DNA of 64,000 nt from Pseudomonas chlororaphis subsp. chlororaphis (GCF_003945765.1 NZ_CP027712.1:2728001-2792000), one strand, 5' to 3'; shown: positions 25,082 to 33,896, counted from the first letter of the stretch. The notes: generated from the letters alone by a model not told the origin. Made by a program: numbers and translations.

Positions 25082-25330
25082 GTGATTTCCCGGGCGCAGT
25101 TGCGCCGCTACATCGAACAGGGCTTCGCGCCCCTGGCCTGTGCCTTCAGCACCGGCTCCGACTCCACCTTCACCCTGCGGATCTACGAACCGCAAAGCGG
25201 CCGGGTCGACCTGGTGGTCACCGGCATCGACCCGCGGCTGCTTGAGACTGAGGCGGACGTGCTGGCGATGATCGAGGAGCTGCGGTACGAGTTGCGCAGC
25301 AACTCCATCAGCCTGCTGCATCTGTCCTGA
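25082..25330 (+). CDS. DUF1652-like small protein
   Basis: 82 residues if started at GTG 25082, which is preceded by GAGGAAGG at ideal distance. An ATG at 25055 would overlap the CsbD-like gene by 16 bases and lacks a ribosome binding site. The sequence SRAQLRRYIEQGFAPLACAF...YEPQSGRVDLVVTGI...IEELRYELRS follows the pattern I associate with DUF1652 proteins of Pseudomonas. Function unknown; probably co-transcribed with the csbD-like gene. Confidence 0.72.
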   Translation: MISRAQLRRYIEQGFAPLACAFSTGSDSTFTLRIYEPQSGRVDLVVTGIDPRLLETEADVLAMIEELRYELRSNSISLLHLS

Positions 25331-25378
25331 CCCCCGCCGACATGCTCTTCGTAGGGGAGTGGCGTGGGTAGCTGCGCT

Positions 25379-26773
25379 TCAGCCCTTGGCGATCAGGCTC
25401 GGCCGGCAATCGAGGCTCAGGCGCGCGCCGCCGCGGTCGCTGCTGCCGACGTCGAGCTTGAAGCCGTGCAGGCTGACGATGGCGGCGACGATGGAGAGGC
25501 CCAGGCCAAAGCCGCCGTGGGAGTTGCTGTCGTCGACCCGGTAGAAGCGCTGGAACACCGCCTTACGCTCGGCCTCGGGAATGCCGGGGCCGGAGTCGAG
25601 GACTTCCAGGCGCGTGCAGCCGCCGTCCTCGACACCGCGCAGAATCACCTCGCCGCCCGGCGGGGTGAACTTGATCGAGTTGCTCAACAGATTGGCCAGG
25701 GCCTCGAACAGCAGGGCGCGGTCGCCGGTCAGGCTCGGCAGCGTGGCGGGCACATCCAGGGTCAGGGTCAGTTGGCCTTCCTCGGCCAGCGGCAAATAAA
25801 AGTCATACAGCTCGCGCAGCAGCGGCAGCGGGTCGAGCTCGACAAACCCCGAGCGGCGCTGGTGATCCTCGATCTCGGAAATCCGCAGCAAGCCGCGAAA
25901 ACGCGCCATCAGCCGGTCGGCCTCGGCCAGCACCTGGTCCAGCTGCAAGGCTTCGGGTGTGCCCTCGACCGCCTGTTGCTGCATGCGGTACAGCTGGGCG
26001 CGCAGGCGGGTCAGCGGGGTGCGCAGGTCGTGGGCGATGTTGTCGCACACGCCCTTGACCTCGTTCATCAGCCGCTCGATGCGGTCGAGCATGGCGTTGA
26101 CGATGGCCGCCAGCATGTCCAGCTCGTCGCGGCGGTTGGACAGCGGCAGGCGGTGGGTCATGTCGCCGGCGACTATCGCCTCGGCGCTGGCCTGCAGGGC
26201 GCGAATGCGCCGCAGCGGCCGGCGCCGGAGCAGGTGCCAGCCGGCGGCCCCGGGAATGATGGTCAGCGACACGCCCCACAGCAGCGCGTGGAGGATGATC
26301 CGCGTCACCGCGAACAGCGAGCCGTTGTCGCGCACCAGGATCAGCCAGCGGCCATCACGGGTGTAGGTGGCCACCGCATCGCAACTGTCGCGGGGCAGGT
26401 TGGGGTCGTCGGAGTCGATGCAGCTCTTGAGCTCATGGATCTGCCCGTCCAGCGGCAGGTCGTCGGGGATCTCGCGGATCGGCCCGCTGAGGTAGTGGCG
26501 GCGCTCGTCGAACAGGCCATAGGCGTCGATGGCGCGCATGTCGAAGGTCATGCTGGTGGTCAGGGCCTCTTCCAGCTGCTCGCCCTGGAAGCGCGCGAAC
26601 AGGTGCTGGCGCTGCATCAGCGAGTGCTTGGCCAGGCTTTCCAGATACCCGGACACCTCGTAGTACATGACGCCCATGAGGATGCAGCTCCAGGCCACGA
26701 ACAGCGAACTGTAGAGCGCCAGCAGGCGGCTGCTGGAGGAGCGCCAGCCCTTAGAGGGGTTCAGCAATGACAT
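25379..26773 (-). CDS. sensor histidine kinase of a two-component system
   Basis: 464 residues. TM1 at about 17-40, a periplasmic sensor loop of about 120 residues containing CIDSDDPNLPRDSCD (a possible disulfide), TM2 at about 160-180, then a HAMP linker. The phosphoacceptor box is DNIAHDLRTPLTRLRAQL and the ATP domain has SNSIKFT (N box), DSGPGIP (G1) and GFGLGLS (G2). It overlaps the response regulator gene by 23 bases, so the two form one transcript. The stimulus is unknown. Confidence 0.9.
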   Translation of the reverse strand: MSLLNPSKGWRSSSSRLLALYSSLFVAWSCILMGVMYYEVSGYLESLAKHSLMQRQHLFARFQGEQLEEALTTSMTFDMRAIDAYGLFDERRHYLSGPIREIPDDLPLDGQIHELKSCIDSDDPNLPRDSCDAVATYTRDGRWLILVRDNGSLFAVTRIILHALLWGVSLTIIPGAAGWHLLRRRPLRRIRALQASAEAIVAGDMTHRLPLSNRRDELDMLAAIVNAMLDRIERLMNEVKGVCDNIAHDLRTPLTRLRAQLYRMQQQAVEGTPEALQLDQVLAEADRLMARFRGLLRISEIEDHQRRSGFVELDPLPLLRELYDFYLPLAEEGQLTLTLDVPATLPSLTGDRALLFEALANLLSNSIKFTPPGGEVILRGVEDGGCTRLEVLDSGPGIPEAERKAVFQRFYRVDDSNSHGGFGLGLSIVAAIVSLHGFKLDVGSSDRGGARLSLDCRPSLIAKG

Positions 26774-27434
26774 AACCCGAGCCTCGCACGGTGCGGATCA
26801 GCGGGGTCATGCCGGGCGGATCGATCTTCTTGCGCAGACGGCCGATATGCACGTCGATCAGGTTGGTGCCCGGGTCGAAGTGATAACCCCAGACCTCCTC
26901 GAAAATCATCATCCGCGAGAGGATCTGGCCGGTGTTGCGCATGAGGAATTCCAGCAGCTTGTATTCGGTGGGCAACAGGCTCAGCAACTGGTCGGCGCGG
27001 GTCGCTTCGCGGCTGATCAGGTTCAGCTCCAGGTCGGCGACCCGCAGGCTGGTCTCGAACTCCTGCACCGTGCTCTTGCGCCGCAGCAGCACCTCGACCC
27101 GGGCCGCCATTTCGTCGGAGGCGAAGGGTTTGGTCAGGTAGTCGTCGCCGCCGGCGCGCAGGCCGCGCACGCGTTCGTCGACGTCGGACAGGGCGCTGAT
27201 CATCAGGATCGGCGTCGACACGCCGATGGTGCGCAGGGTGGTGACGATGGCCAGGCCGTCCAGCTCGGGCAGCATGCGGTCGAGGGTGATCAGGTCGTAG
27301 TCGCCGCTGACGGCGCGTACCAGGCCTTCGCGACCGTTATCGACCCAATCCACGTCCAGCCCGTGGCTGCTCAGTTCGGCCACGATTTCGCGGGCTGTTA
27401 CGGCATCGTCTTCGATGGTCAGAATGCGGGTCAT
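26751..27434 (-). CDS. OmpR/PhoB-family response regulator
   Basis: 227 residues. Receiver domain 1-120 with acidic pocket EDDA, phosphoacceptor Asp in LITLDRMLPELDG (about residue 52) and Lys in YLTKPFASDE. A winged-helix output domain lies at about 130-225 (LLPTEYKLLEFLMRNTGQILSR, VDVHIGRLRKKID-like segment, RGSGYVI). Partner of the downstream kinase. The intergenic region toward 27618 is divergent and may carry its promoter, but no direct repeats are obvious. Confidence 0.92.
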   Translation of the reverse strand: MTRILTIEDDAVTAREIVAELSSHGLDVDWVDNGREGLVRAVSGDYDLITLDRMLPELDGLAIVTTLRTIGVSTPILMISALSDVDERVRGLRAGGDDYLTKPFASDEMAARVEVLLRRKSTVQEFETSLRVADLELNLISREATRADQLLSLLPTEYKLLEFLMRNTGQILSRMMIFEEVWGYHFDPGTNLIDVHIGRLRKKIDPPGMTPLIRTVRGSGYVIAEPL

Positions 27435-27617
27435 AGGGGCTTACCTGATTGGGATTTCATGACACAGGCCGGCATTTTGCCAAGAAATGGCCGCGGGCTT
27501 TCTAAAAAATCTTTCATCTTCGCGCCAGTGCCCTGGCCAACGCAGGGTAGCAGGCGGGCCGGGTCGGGCATTCGTTGATATCATCCAGCTATTACTGGCT
27601 GGCAGGGACGCTACGCA

Positions 27618-27956
27618 ATGCACCGACCTCATGACCTCGACTGGAAAGCCCTGGGCGTCTGCCTGTTACTGCTGGCGGCGGCCCCGGCGTTCGCCGCCAA
27701 TCAACCCTGCTCCGGCAAGAAGGGCGGGATCGCCGGTTGCGACGGCGAGCTGTTTTTGTGCAACGACGGCTCCATCAGCAGCTCCAAGCAAAACTGCGCC
27801 GCGCGCTACGGCGACCCGGGCCAGGCGGCGCGTCCGCAAAGCCTGTTGCGCAGCAGCGACGGCTGCTCCTGTGGCAGTGGCAGTTTCTGCACCGGCCCGC
27901 GGGGCGGGGTCTATTGCCTGACCCCGAGCGGCAGCAAAAGCTACAAGCGCAAATAA
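27618..27956 (+). CDS. small cysteine-rich exported protein, unknown function
   Basis: 112 residues with a signal peptide ending AAAPAFA-AN (about residue 26). The mature part has eight cysteines in short glycine-rich loops (CSGKKGGIAGCDGELFLCND; SSDGCSCGSGSFC; VYCLTP), suggesting a disulfide-stabilised periplasmic or secreted protein, and a basic C-terminus SKSYKRK. AGGGA precedes ATG 27618. I do not recognise a named family. Divergent from the two-component system. Confidence 0.75.
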   Translation: MHRPHDLDWKALGVCLLLLAAAPAFAANQPCSGKKGGIAGCDGELFLCNDGSISSSKQNCAARYGDPGQAARPQSLLRSSDGCSCGSGSFCTGPRGGVYCLTPSGSKSYKRK

Positions 27957-28046
27957 CCCGCGCAGACACCGATTGGACAGCCCCGGGCGCCTCTACTAGC
28001 GTTGCCGGCACGGCGCCGCCGGGGGCCACTTTCGGGGACAGGACGG

Positions 28047-28586
28047 ATGGACAAACAGCAAGCCAAGCGCCAAGTCATCGCCAGCCTCGAGGCCGGGCGC
28101 TCCAAGGGCGAAACCTTTGCCGCGTTCGCCGGCAGCGGGATCAAGGAGCGGCTGCTGGCGTTCTGGATCGCGGCCTATTCCGACCCCGCGCTCTATGCCC
28201 GGCACCGGCGCAAAATCCAGCTCCTGCTGGCGGTGATGTTGCTGCAGGCGGTGGTCGGCGCGGTGGCCGGGTTCTTCCTCGGCTCGGCCATCGGCCCCAA
28301 GGCTGCCTGGGTATTCGCGCTCTTGGGTGGGGTGGTGCCGCTGCTGTTTGCCTGGGGCTTCCATAAACCTTCGGCGAACGCCTACACCTTCTATGCCCTT
28401 CTGACCCTGTCACAATTCCCGCGGTTGTTCGAAGGTTATACCGAGGACCCGTTGGGGACCCTGATCGGCGCGGCCATTACCTTGGGGGTGGTGTTTTTCG
28501 CGATGTACGTGCGCAATCTGATCTTTCCGGATTTCGCTTTTATCGGGCCGCGCAAGGTCAAGGGCCGCTACGTGTTTTCCAGTTAG
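28047..28586 (+). CDS. inner-membrane protein of unknown function
   Basis: 179 residues starting MDKQQAKRQVIASLEAG, with a cytoplasmic N-terminus of about 60 residues followed by four hydrophobic segments (LLLAVMLLQAVVGAVAGFFLG, AWVFALLGGVVPLLFAWGF, and two near residues 110-160). ATG 28047 follows GGACAGGA; the open frame upstream is proline/arginine-rich and unlikely to be translated. No motif identifies it. 90 bases after the cysteine-rich protein gene. Confidence 0.65.
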   Translation: MDKQQAKRQVIASLEAGRSKGETFAAFAGSGIKERLLAFWIAAYSDPALYARHRRKIQLLLAVMLLQAVVGAVAGFFLGSAIGPKAAWVFALLGGVVPLLFAWGFHKPSANAYTFYALLTLSQFPRLFEGYTEDPLGTLIGAAITLGVVFFAMYVRNLIFPDFAFIGPRKVKGRYVFSS

Positions 28587-28628
28587 GGCAGGGCGGCGCA
28601 AGGCGCATTCCAGAGCCTTGCGCTTTGC

Positions 28629-28642
28629 TTGGCCCAGATCAA
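28629..28642 (+). promoter_or_regulatory. ANR (FNR-like) box of the hcn promoter
   Basis: TTGGCCCAGATCAA matches the ANR consensus TTGAT-N4-ATCAA with the TTGGC half known from hcn promoters of fluorescent pseudomonads. A -10-like TAGATT lies at 28665-28670, giving a start near 28677, so the box would be centred at about -41.5, the normal place for activation under low oxygen. Confidence 0.75.
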
Positions 28643-28676
28643 TGTTGTTGTTCGACAAACCTACTAGATTGGCCCG

Positions 28677-28791
28677 GTGTTCAGCCCCGAGGAGCTGGCG
28701 TCGCGCAACCGTGATCAGGGTCGATGACCAGGTTCACGCCGATGCACAGCAGGACGCTGGCATTCCTCTTCACTCAAGGACGAATTTCCTG
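28677..28791 (+). promoter_or_regulatory. hcnA 5' leader with GGA motifs (RsmA/RsmE target)
   Basis: About 115-base leader predicted from the ANR box position. It contains several GGA motifs (GAGGAG near 28690, CAGGAC near 28750, and AAGGAC near 28777 at the ribosome binding site). In P. protegens, RsmA/RsmE repress hcnA translation by binding such motifs and the Gac-controlled RsmX/Y/Z RNAs relieve it. The leader end is inferred. Confidence 0.55.
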
Positions 28792-29109
28792 ATGCGCCAT
28801 ACCGAACGAACCTTCGATATCCAGCCGCTGCAACAGGCGGATATGACCATCAGCCTCAATGGCCAGCCGGTGACGGCGGCGATTGGTGAAACCGTACTCA
28901 GCGTCATCCAGTCCCTCGGACTGCGTCAGGTGGCGCGCAACGACCACGGTCAGCTGGCCGGCGCCTATTGCGGTATGGGCGTGTGCCATTGCTGCCTGGT
29001 GCAGATCGACGGCCGGCACAAGCGCCGGGCCTGCCAGACCCAGGTGCGGCCAGGCATGCAGGTACAGACCGAAGTCAACCGCATCATTGCCGCGCAGGAG
29101 GTGCTATGA
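28792..29109 (+). CDS. hcnA: hydrogen cyanide synthase subunit HcnA ([2Fe-2S] protein)
   Basis: 105 residues. The plant-type [2Fe-2S] motif is YCGMGVCHCC (C-x4-C-x2-C) with the fourth cysteine in RRACQT. HcnABC is a membrane-associated flavoenzyme that oxidises glycine to HCN and CO2. The start MRHTERTFDIQPL at 28792 fits the family length; the open frame upstream is leader. It overlaps hcnB by ATGA. Controlled by ANR and Rsm sites upstream. Confidence 0.95.
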   Translation: MRHTERTFDIQPLQQADMTISLNGQPVTAAIGETVLSVIQSLGLRQVARNDHGQLAGAYCGMGVCHCCLVQIDGRHKRRACQTQVRPGMQVQTEVNRIIAAQEVL

Positions 29110-30515
29110 GCCTCAACCCACTGATCGTCGGCGGCGGCCCCGCGGGCATGGCCGCGGCCATCGAATTGGCCGAGCACGGGGTGCGCAGTACCCTGATCGA
29201 CGAGGCCTCGCGCCTGGGCGGCGTGGTCTATCGCGGACCGCTGCGCGACGGCGTGCAGTTGGACTATCTGGGGCCGCGTTATTGCGAGGCCCTGGCGAAA
29301 CTGCACGGCGCCTTTTCCGACTGTGAACAGATGATCGATGTGCGCCTCAACCACCGGGTGGTGGGGGCCGAAGGCAAGGGCAGCCTGGTCCTGCTGGATG
29401 CCGACGAGCAGTTGCAGGAAGTGGCCTATCCGCAGTTGCTGCTGGCCGCCGGTTGCCATGAACGCAGCGTGCCGTTTCCCGGTTGGACCTTGCCCGGGGT
29501 GATGCTGCTGGGCGGCTTGCAGTTGCAGATCAAGAGCGGCGTGGTCAAGCCGCGCGGGCCGGTGGTGATCGCCGGCAGCGGGCCGTTGCTGCCGCTGGTG
29601 GCCTGCCAACTGCACGCCAGTGGCGCGAATGTAGCGGCGGTCTACGAGGCCTGCACCTTTGGCCGGATCGCCAAGGAAAGCCTGGCGCTGCTGAACAAGC
29701 CGCAGCTGTTCCTCGACGGCCTGAGCATGCTCGCCTACCTCAAGTTGCACCGCATTCCTGTGCATTACGGCTGGGGCGTGGTCGAGGCCCAGGGCGCGGG
29801 CGGCCTGGAAAGCGTCAGCGTGGCGCCGTACTCGGCGCGCTGGGAGCCGGACCTGAGCCGCCTGCAACAGGTCGCCGCGCAGACCCTGGCGGTGGGCTAC
29901 GGCTTTATCCCGCGCACCCAGCTCAGCCAGCAGATGGGCCTCAACCACGGCTTCAGCCATGACGGCTACCTGCGCGCCACGGCCAACGTCTGGCAGCAAA
30001 GCAGCGAGCCGCACATTCACCTGGCCGGCGACATGGGCGGGATTCGCGGCGGCGAGGCAGCGATGCTCACCGGGCGCATCGCCGCGCTGTCGATCCTGAT
30101 GCAGCGCGATGTGCTGAGCAACGAGGAGGCCCTGGCGCGGCGCCAGAAGTACCAGAACAAACTGGCCTCCATCACGCGTTTCCGCGCCGCGGTGGACCGC
30201 TACACCGAACGCGGCACCGGGCAGATCGAACTGCCGGCCGCCGACACCCTGATCTGCCGTTGCGAACACGCCACCCGTGGCGATATCGACCGCGCCCTGG
30301 AGCAGGGCGTGCAGGACATGGCCAGCCTGAAGATGCGCACCCGGGTGAGCATGGGCGACTGCCAGGGCCGCATGTGCGTGGGCTATTGCAGCGACCGCCT
30401 GCGCCAGGCCACCGGGCGCCAGGACGTGGGCTGGCTGCGCCCGCGTTTCCCCCTGGACCCGATTCCTTTTTCTGCCTTCCCTCAACCGAGCAAGGATGCT
30501 GTGAATCATGAGTAA
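29106..30515 (+). CDS. hcnB: hydrogen cyanide synthase subunit HcnB
   Basis: 469 residues, the expected length. N-terminal FAD-binding GGGPAGMAAAIELAEHG at about 9, a second Rossmann segment VVIAGSGPLLPL near 155, and a C-terminal BFD-like [2Fe-2S] region with cysteines in ICRCEHA and MGDCQGRMCVGYC. It starts within the hcnA stop and its last codons overlap the hcnC start by eight bases. It transfers electrons within the cyanide synthase complex. Confidence 0.95.
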   Translation: MSLNPLIVGGGPAGMAAAIELAEHGVRSTLIDEASRLGGVVYRGPLRDGVQLDYLGPRYCEALAKLHGAFSDCEQMIDVRLNHRVVGAEGKGSLVLLDADEQLQEVAYPQLLLAAGCHERSVPFPGWTLPGVMLLGGLQLQIKSGVVKPRGPVVIAGSGPLLPLVACQLHASGANVAAVYEACTFGRIAKESLALLNKPQLFLDGLSMLAYLKLHRIPVHYGWGVVEAQGAGGLESVSVAPYSARWEPDLSRLQQVAAQTLAVGYGFIPRTQLSQQMGLNHGFSHDGYLRATANVWQQSSEPHIHLAGDMGGIRGGEAAMLTGRIAALSILMQRDVLSNEEALARRQKYQNKLASITRFRAAVDRYTERGTGQIELPAADTLICRCEHATRGDIDRALEQGVQDMASLKMRTRVSMGDCQGRMCVGYCSDRLRQATGRQDVGWLRPRFPLDPIPFSAFPQPSKDAVNHE

Positions 30516-31764
30516 GTTCTACGACGTGGTCATCGCCGGCGGCGGTGTGATCGGCGCTTCCTGCGCGTACCAGTTGTCCAAGCGCAAGAACCTGCGGGTG
30601 GCGTTGATCGACGCCAAGCGTCCGGGCAATGCCACACGTGCCTCGGCCGGCGGCCTGTGGGCCATCGGCGAGTCGGTGGGGCTGGGCTGCGGGGTGATCT
30701 TCTTTCGCATGATGTCGGCGCGCAACAAGCGCCAGGCCCAGGGTTCGGCGGTGCTGGTGGACTCCAGCACGCCGCATATCCTGCCGCAGTCGTTCTTCGA
30801 CTTCGCCCTGCAATCCAACGGCTTGTACCCGCAACTGCATGAAGAGCTGCGCGAGCGCCACGGCATGGACTTCAAGTTCGAGCGCACCGGGCTGAAGTTC
30901 GTGATCTACGACGACGAGGACCGGCTCTACGCCGAGCACATCGTGGCCTGCATCCCGCACCTGTCCCATCAGGTGCGCTGGCTCGACCAGGCGGCGCTGC
31001 GCCAGGCGGAGCCGAACGTCAGCCATCACGCCCAGGGCGCCCTGGAATTCCTCTGCGACCACCAGGTCAACCCGTTCCGCCTGGCCGACGCCTACACCGA
31101 AGGTGCGCGGCAGAACGGCGTGGACATGTACTTCAACACCAACGTCACCGGGGTGCTGCACCAGGGCAGCCGGATCAGCGGCGTGCAGACGGCGGAGGCG
31201 GGGCTGTTCCATTGCGACACCCTGATCAACGCCGCCGGCGCCTGGGCCGCCGAGCTGAGCCTGCAAGCCACCGGCGCGAGCATTCCGGTAAAACCGGTCA
31301 AGGGCCAGATCCTGCTCACCGAGCGCATGCCGCAACTGCTCAACGGTTGCCTGACCACCAGCGACTGCTACATGGCGCAGAAGGACAACGGCGAGATCCT
31401 GATCGGCAGCACCACCGAGGACAAGGGCTTCGACATCAGCACCACCTACCGGGAAATCCAGGGCCTGGTGCAGGGCGCGGTGCGCTGCGTGCCGCAGCTC
31501 GAACAGGTCAACCTCAAGCGCTGCTGGGCCGGCCTGCGCCCGGGCTCGCCGGATGAACTACCGATCCTCGGGCCGATGTGCGGGGTAGAGGGTTACCTCA
31601 ATGCCTGCGGGCACTTCCGCACCGGCATCCTGACCTCGGCGATCACCGGGGTGCTGCTGGATCGGTTGGTGAATGAGGAGGCGTTGCCGCTGGATATCAC
31701 GCCGTTCCTTGCCGAGCGTTTCGGCTTGCAGGCGGTGGCGCCGTTGCAGGTGGCGCTGGCCTGA
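30508..31764 (+). CDS. hcnC: hydrogen cyanide synthase subunit HcnC (FAD-dependent glycine oxidase-like)
   Basis: 418 residues of the D-amino-acid oxidase fold. The FAD motif VVIAGGGVIGASCAYQLSKR is at the N-terminus, the GLRPGSPDELPILGP segment in the C-terminal third, and the tail GYLNACGHFRTGI contacts the flavin in this family. It carries the glycine-oxidising site of the complex. The operon ends here; an ACGCGGTG/CACCGCGT hairpin follows. Confidence 0.95.
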   Translation: MSKFYDVVIAGGGVIGASCAYQLSKRKNLRVALIDAKRPGNATRASAGGLWAIGESVGLGCGVIFFRMMSARNKRQAQGSAVLVDSSTPHILPQSFFDFALQSNGLYPQLHEELRERHGMDFKFERTGLKFVIYDDEDRLYAEHIVACIPHLSHQVRWLDQAALRQAEPNVSHHAQGALEFLCDHQVNPFRLADAYTEGARQNGVDMYFNTNVTGVLHQGSRISGVQTAEAGLFHCDTLINAAGAWAAELSLQATGASIPVKPVKGQILLTERMPQLLNGCLTTSDCYMAQKDNGEILIGSTTEDKGFDISTTYREIQGLVQGAVRCVPQLEQVNLKRCWAGLRPGSPDELPILGPMCGVEGYLNACGHFRTGILTSAITGVLLDRLVNEEALPLDITPFLAERFGLQAVAPLQVALA

Positions 31765-31774
31765 GGCGGGGTTG

Positions 31775-31799
31775 ACGCGGTGTTGCTTGAGCACCGCGT
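31775..31799 (+). terminator. hairpin after hcnC, candidate terminator
   Basis: Stem ACGCGGTG / CACCGCGT (31775-31782 and 31792-31799) with a 9-base loop, starting 10 bases after the stop. The T-run is weak (TTGCTCTT). Confidence 0.5.
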
Positions 31800-31815
31800 T
31801 GCTCTTGAGTTCCTT

Positions 31816-31847
31816 CGCGGGCAAGTCGGCGATCCGACTTGCCCGCG
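31816..31847. repeat. REP palindrome between hcnC and the GST gene
   Basis: CGCGGGCAAGTCGG / CCGACTTGCCCGCG, a perfect 14-base stem with a 4-base loop, followed by the AACGTGAACGATAAC tail. It can also act as a terminator for the convergent genes. Confidence 0.75.
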
Positions 31848-31894
31848 ATTAACGTGAACGATAACGCGGTGTCGCTAAAACACCGCGCGTGGCT

Positions 31895-32500
31895 TCAAAG
31901 CATCGGCGTGCTGACAAACAACGCCAACCCTTCGGCATACTCCGCAAACGCCTTGACCCTTGGAAACCGCGCGGCATCCAGGTGCTCGGCCACCAGCAGC
32001 TGGGTAAAGCTCCAGGCCACGGCCAGGCTGATACCGGCCTGATCGATATCGCCATCGGTGGCCAGCGGGCGTTTCTCCAGTTCGTTTTCCAGCTCGCCAT
32101 AAGCCGCCGCCAGCTGCCCGCGAACCCGCTCCAGCCACGGTTCGTGCCGCTTCTCGGCGGGGCGCAGCTGGTACTCGTAGTAGATCTGCACCGACTTCTC
32201 GCACGCCGCCAGCGCCAGGCCGATCAGCCGCAGGTCGTGGGCCCGCGCCTGGGGCGCCGCCGGCAACAGGCTGCGGCCGGCCAGGGCTTCCAGGTAGTCG
32301 ATGATCAGGCACGAATCCATCAGCACCGTGCCGTCGTCGCAGATCAGGGTCGGCGCCTTGACCACCGGGTTGATGCGCTGGAACTGCTCGAAAGTGCGAA
32401 ACACCGACAACGCCTCATGCTCGAACGGGATCTCCAGGCGCTTGAGGGTAATGGCGACACGGCGAACATAGGGTGAATCGAGCATACCGATGAGTTTCAT
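31895..32500 (-). CDS. glutathione S-transferase family protein
   Basis: 201 residues. N-terminal thioredoxin-like domain (1-80) begins MKLIGMLDSPYVRRVAITLKRL with SPYVRR as the likely catalytic region; KAPTLICDDGTVLMDSCLIIDYLE contains the cis-Pro and the E/D-S/C glutathione-binding turn. The C-terminal helical domain follows. ATG 32500 is preferred over the longer frame because GST proteins start with this strand. Role probably detoxification; substrate unknown. Confidence 0.88.
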   Translation of the reverse strand: MKLIGMLDSPYVRRVAITLKRLEIPFEHEALSVFRTFEQFQRINPVVKAPTLICDDGTVLMDSCLIIDYLEALAGRSLLPAAPQARAHDLRLIGLALAACEKSVQIYYEYQLRPAEKRHEPWLERVRGQLAAAYGELENELEKRPLATDGDIDQAGISLAVAWSFTQLLVAEHLDAARFPRVKAFAEYAEGLALFVSTPML

Positions 32501-32885
32501 TGAGCATTTCCTTGTGCGGAACAACGAGACAGGGGGAGGGCCGCGGCTAATTTAGCGGCAAATGTCCGGGGTTGGCTATCGGGGGCTGGTGATTGCTGTC
32601 AATCATCGATGACGGCTATTCCAGGTGCAATAAGACGAGGGTGAAAGTTTTCGGATGGCTGTCGGCGCAACGTTCGCGAGCGATCTGAAAACATGAGGCT
32701 GGTTATAAGCGTCGGATGTTGTACAAGGCCCGCCAAGTACTTCTATCTATATACCGTTGATAATGGTTGAAAACCCGCAGCCTGATATTGCGCTGCGGGT
32801 TTAAGTGTCCGAAACAGTATTGAGCCAGTTCGACTGTTTCGGTTTGACAGGCTCGATAAAACGCCGTGCATCTCACTGCGCTTGT
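32501..32885. other. intergenic region with two hairpins
   Basis: About 385 bases with no gene. It holds two good inverted repeats: AAACCCGCAG/CTGCGGGTTT (32771-32802) and CCGAAACAGT/ACTGTTTCGG (32809-32842). The first is a likely terminator (either direction), although no plus-strand gene ends here, so a short unannotated transcript is possible. Confidence 0.5.
32771..32802. terminator. palindromic terminator-like hairpin
   Basis: 10-base perfect stem AAACCCGCAG / CTGCGGGTTT with a 12-base loop; A-rich before and T-rich after, so it can work on both strands. It lies about 80 bases beyond the stop of the minus-strand Nudix-like gene. Confidence 0.6.
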
Positions 32886-33353
32886 TTATTTCTCACTCCA
32901 GGCGATTGCCTTGTTGAACGCCTCATAGGTTTCCGACTCGATAAACTCCGCGGTCGGAACGATCTTGAGTGATTTCAGCAGGTCCTCGACATCGTCTTCC
33001 TGCCCGATTTGAACGAAGAACTGCTGGATACTGCTCATCTCGCTATTGGTCAGGCTGCCCAGGAAGTTCTTTCCCTGGTAGTTCTCGGCTACATAAAAGC
33101 TGTAGTTATTGTTGCCGACCCTGGACTTGTATATCGACGTCAAGCCACCGGCGCCCAAGGTGATTTTACCGTCGCTTTCCTCTTTCATCTCTCGGGCGAT
33201 AGTGTCGTGATCCGTTTCTCCCGCATTCTTGGTGCCGCCGAAAAACTGCGGCATGCCGCCATACACGAGATTGGCGCGTTTAATGGGGAAGTAGAGGTAG
33301 CCATTATCCTCGTCTTCGGAATACAGAAGAATTGCGTATGCTTTGTCGGTCAT
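32886..33353 (-). CDS. Nudix hydrolase-like protein
   Basis: 155 residues. The Nudix box is recognisable: G-TKNAG-E, seven residues, then REMKEES (about residues 40-60), with one residue more than the canonical REUxEExGU before the final glycine. The rest (SIYKSRVGNNNYSFYVAENYQGKNFLGSL) is typical of small Nudix-fold proteins. Substrate unknown. Codon use is more AT-rich than the neighbours, and it stands alone between two hairpins and a MITE-like element, which suggests acquisition. Confidence 0.7.
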   Translation of the reverse strand: MTDKAYAILLYSEDEDNGYLYFPIKRANLVYGGMPQFFGGTKNAGETDHDTIAREMKEESDGKITLGAGGLTSIYKSRVGNNNYSFYVAENYQGKNFLGSLTNSEMSSIQQFFVQIGQEDDVEDLLKSLKIVPTAEFIESETYEAFNKAIAWSEK

Positions 33354-33559
33354 GATGCGCTCCTTGCGTGAGTTTGAACCTCAAACTTCCCTGGCACTGC
33401 GAGGGACTTGTCCTGATGCCCATGACCAGCACTTGATTGAACGGCGCAAGCACGAGTGTGCTGTGGAGCATCCGTTACCCAGCGTAGGTGAGCGACGTAC
33501 CCGGTGCCGGTCTTTCGGATGAAAAGCAGGTCATGGCGCGGGAGCCGCCAGACGGCCTA

Positions 33560-33830
33560 GGCTCTGTACGAAAAGTGGCTGCGCGCTGGGCGCCTTCGGC
33601 GCTACGCAGGCCATGCTGCGCGCTAGACGCCTGCGGCGTTACGCAGAAACAGGCTCGTGCGCGAGTCCGATCGGAATGCTCATTTAGGCCCCTAAAGTCG
33701 AATGCGACCCCAGCCGTTCCTCGCCTGTTTTGATTCGCTACGCTCACCCTCCGGGCCAGCCTTCGGCTGTTACTCCCGTTGGTCGTTGCGCCTTGCCTGA
33801 CCTTCGCTCGCCGACTTTTCGTACAGACCC
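33560..33830. mobile_element. MITE-like element, copy 2 (271 bp)
   Basis: Same terminal inverted repeats and core as the 140-bp copy at 21259-21398 (GGCTCTGTACGAAAAGT ... ACTTTTCGTACAGACCC) but with extra internal GC-rich palindromic blocks, such as GGCGCCTTCGGCGCTACGC and CGCCTGCGGCGTTACGC. No transposase. The upstream 33354-33559 contains no recognisable gene. Confidence 0.8.
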
Positions 33831-33896
33831 TGGTAGCGGAGTGCGGCAGCGCTATTGTTTAGGGAGCAATGGCTGAACATCGGCAGGAGAAGCGCT

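Noticed and set aside
28965..30509. 514-codon minus-strand frame opposite hcnB
   Set aside because: His/Ala/Gln-rich antisense frame without motifs; hcnB is certain.
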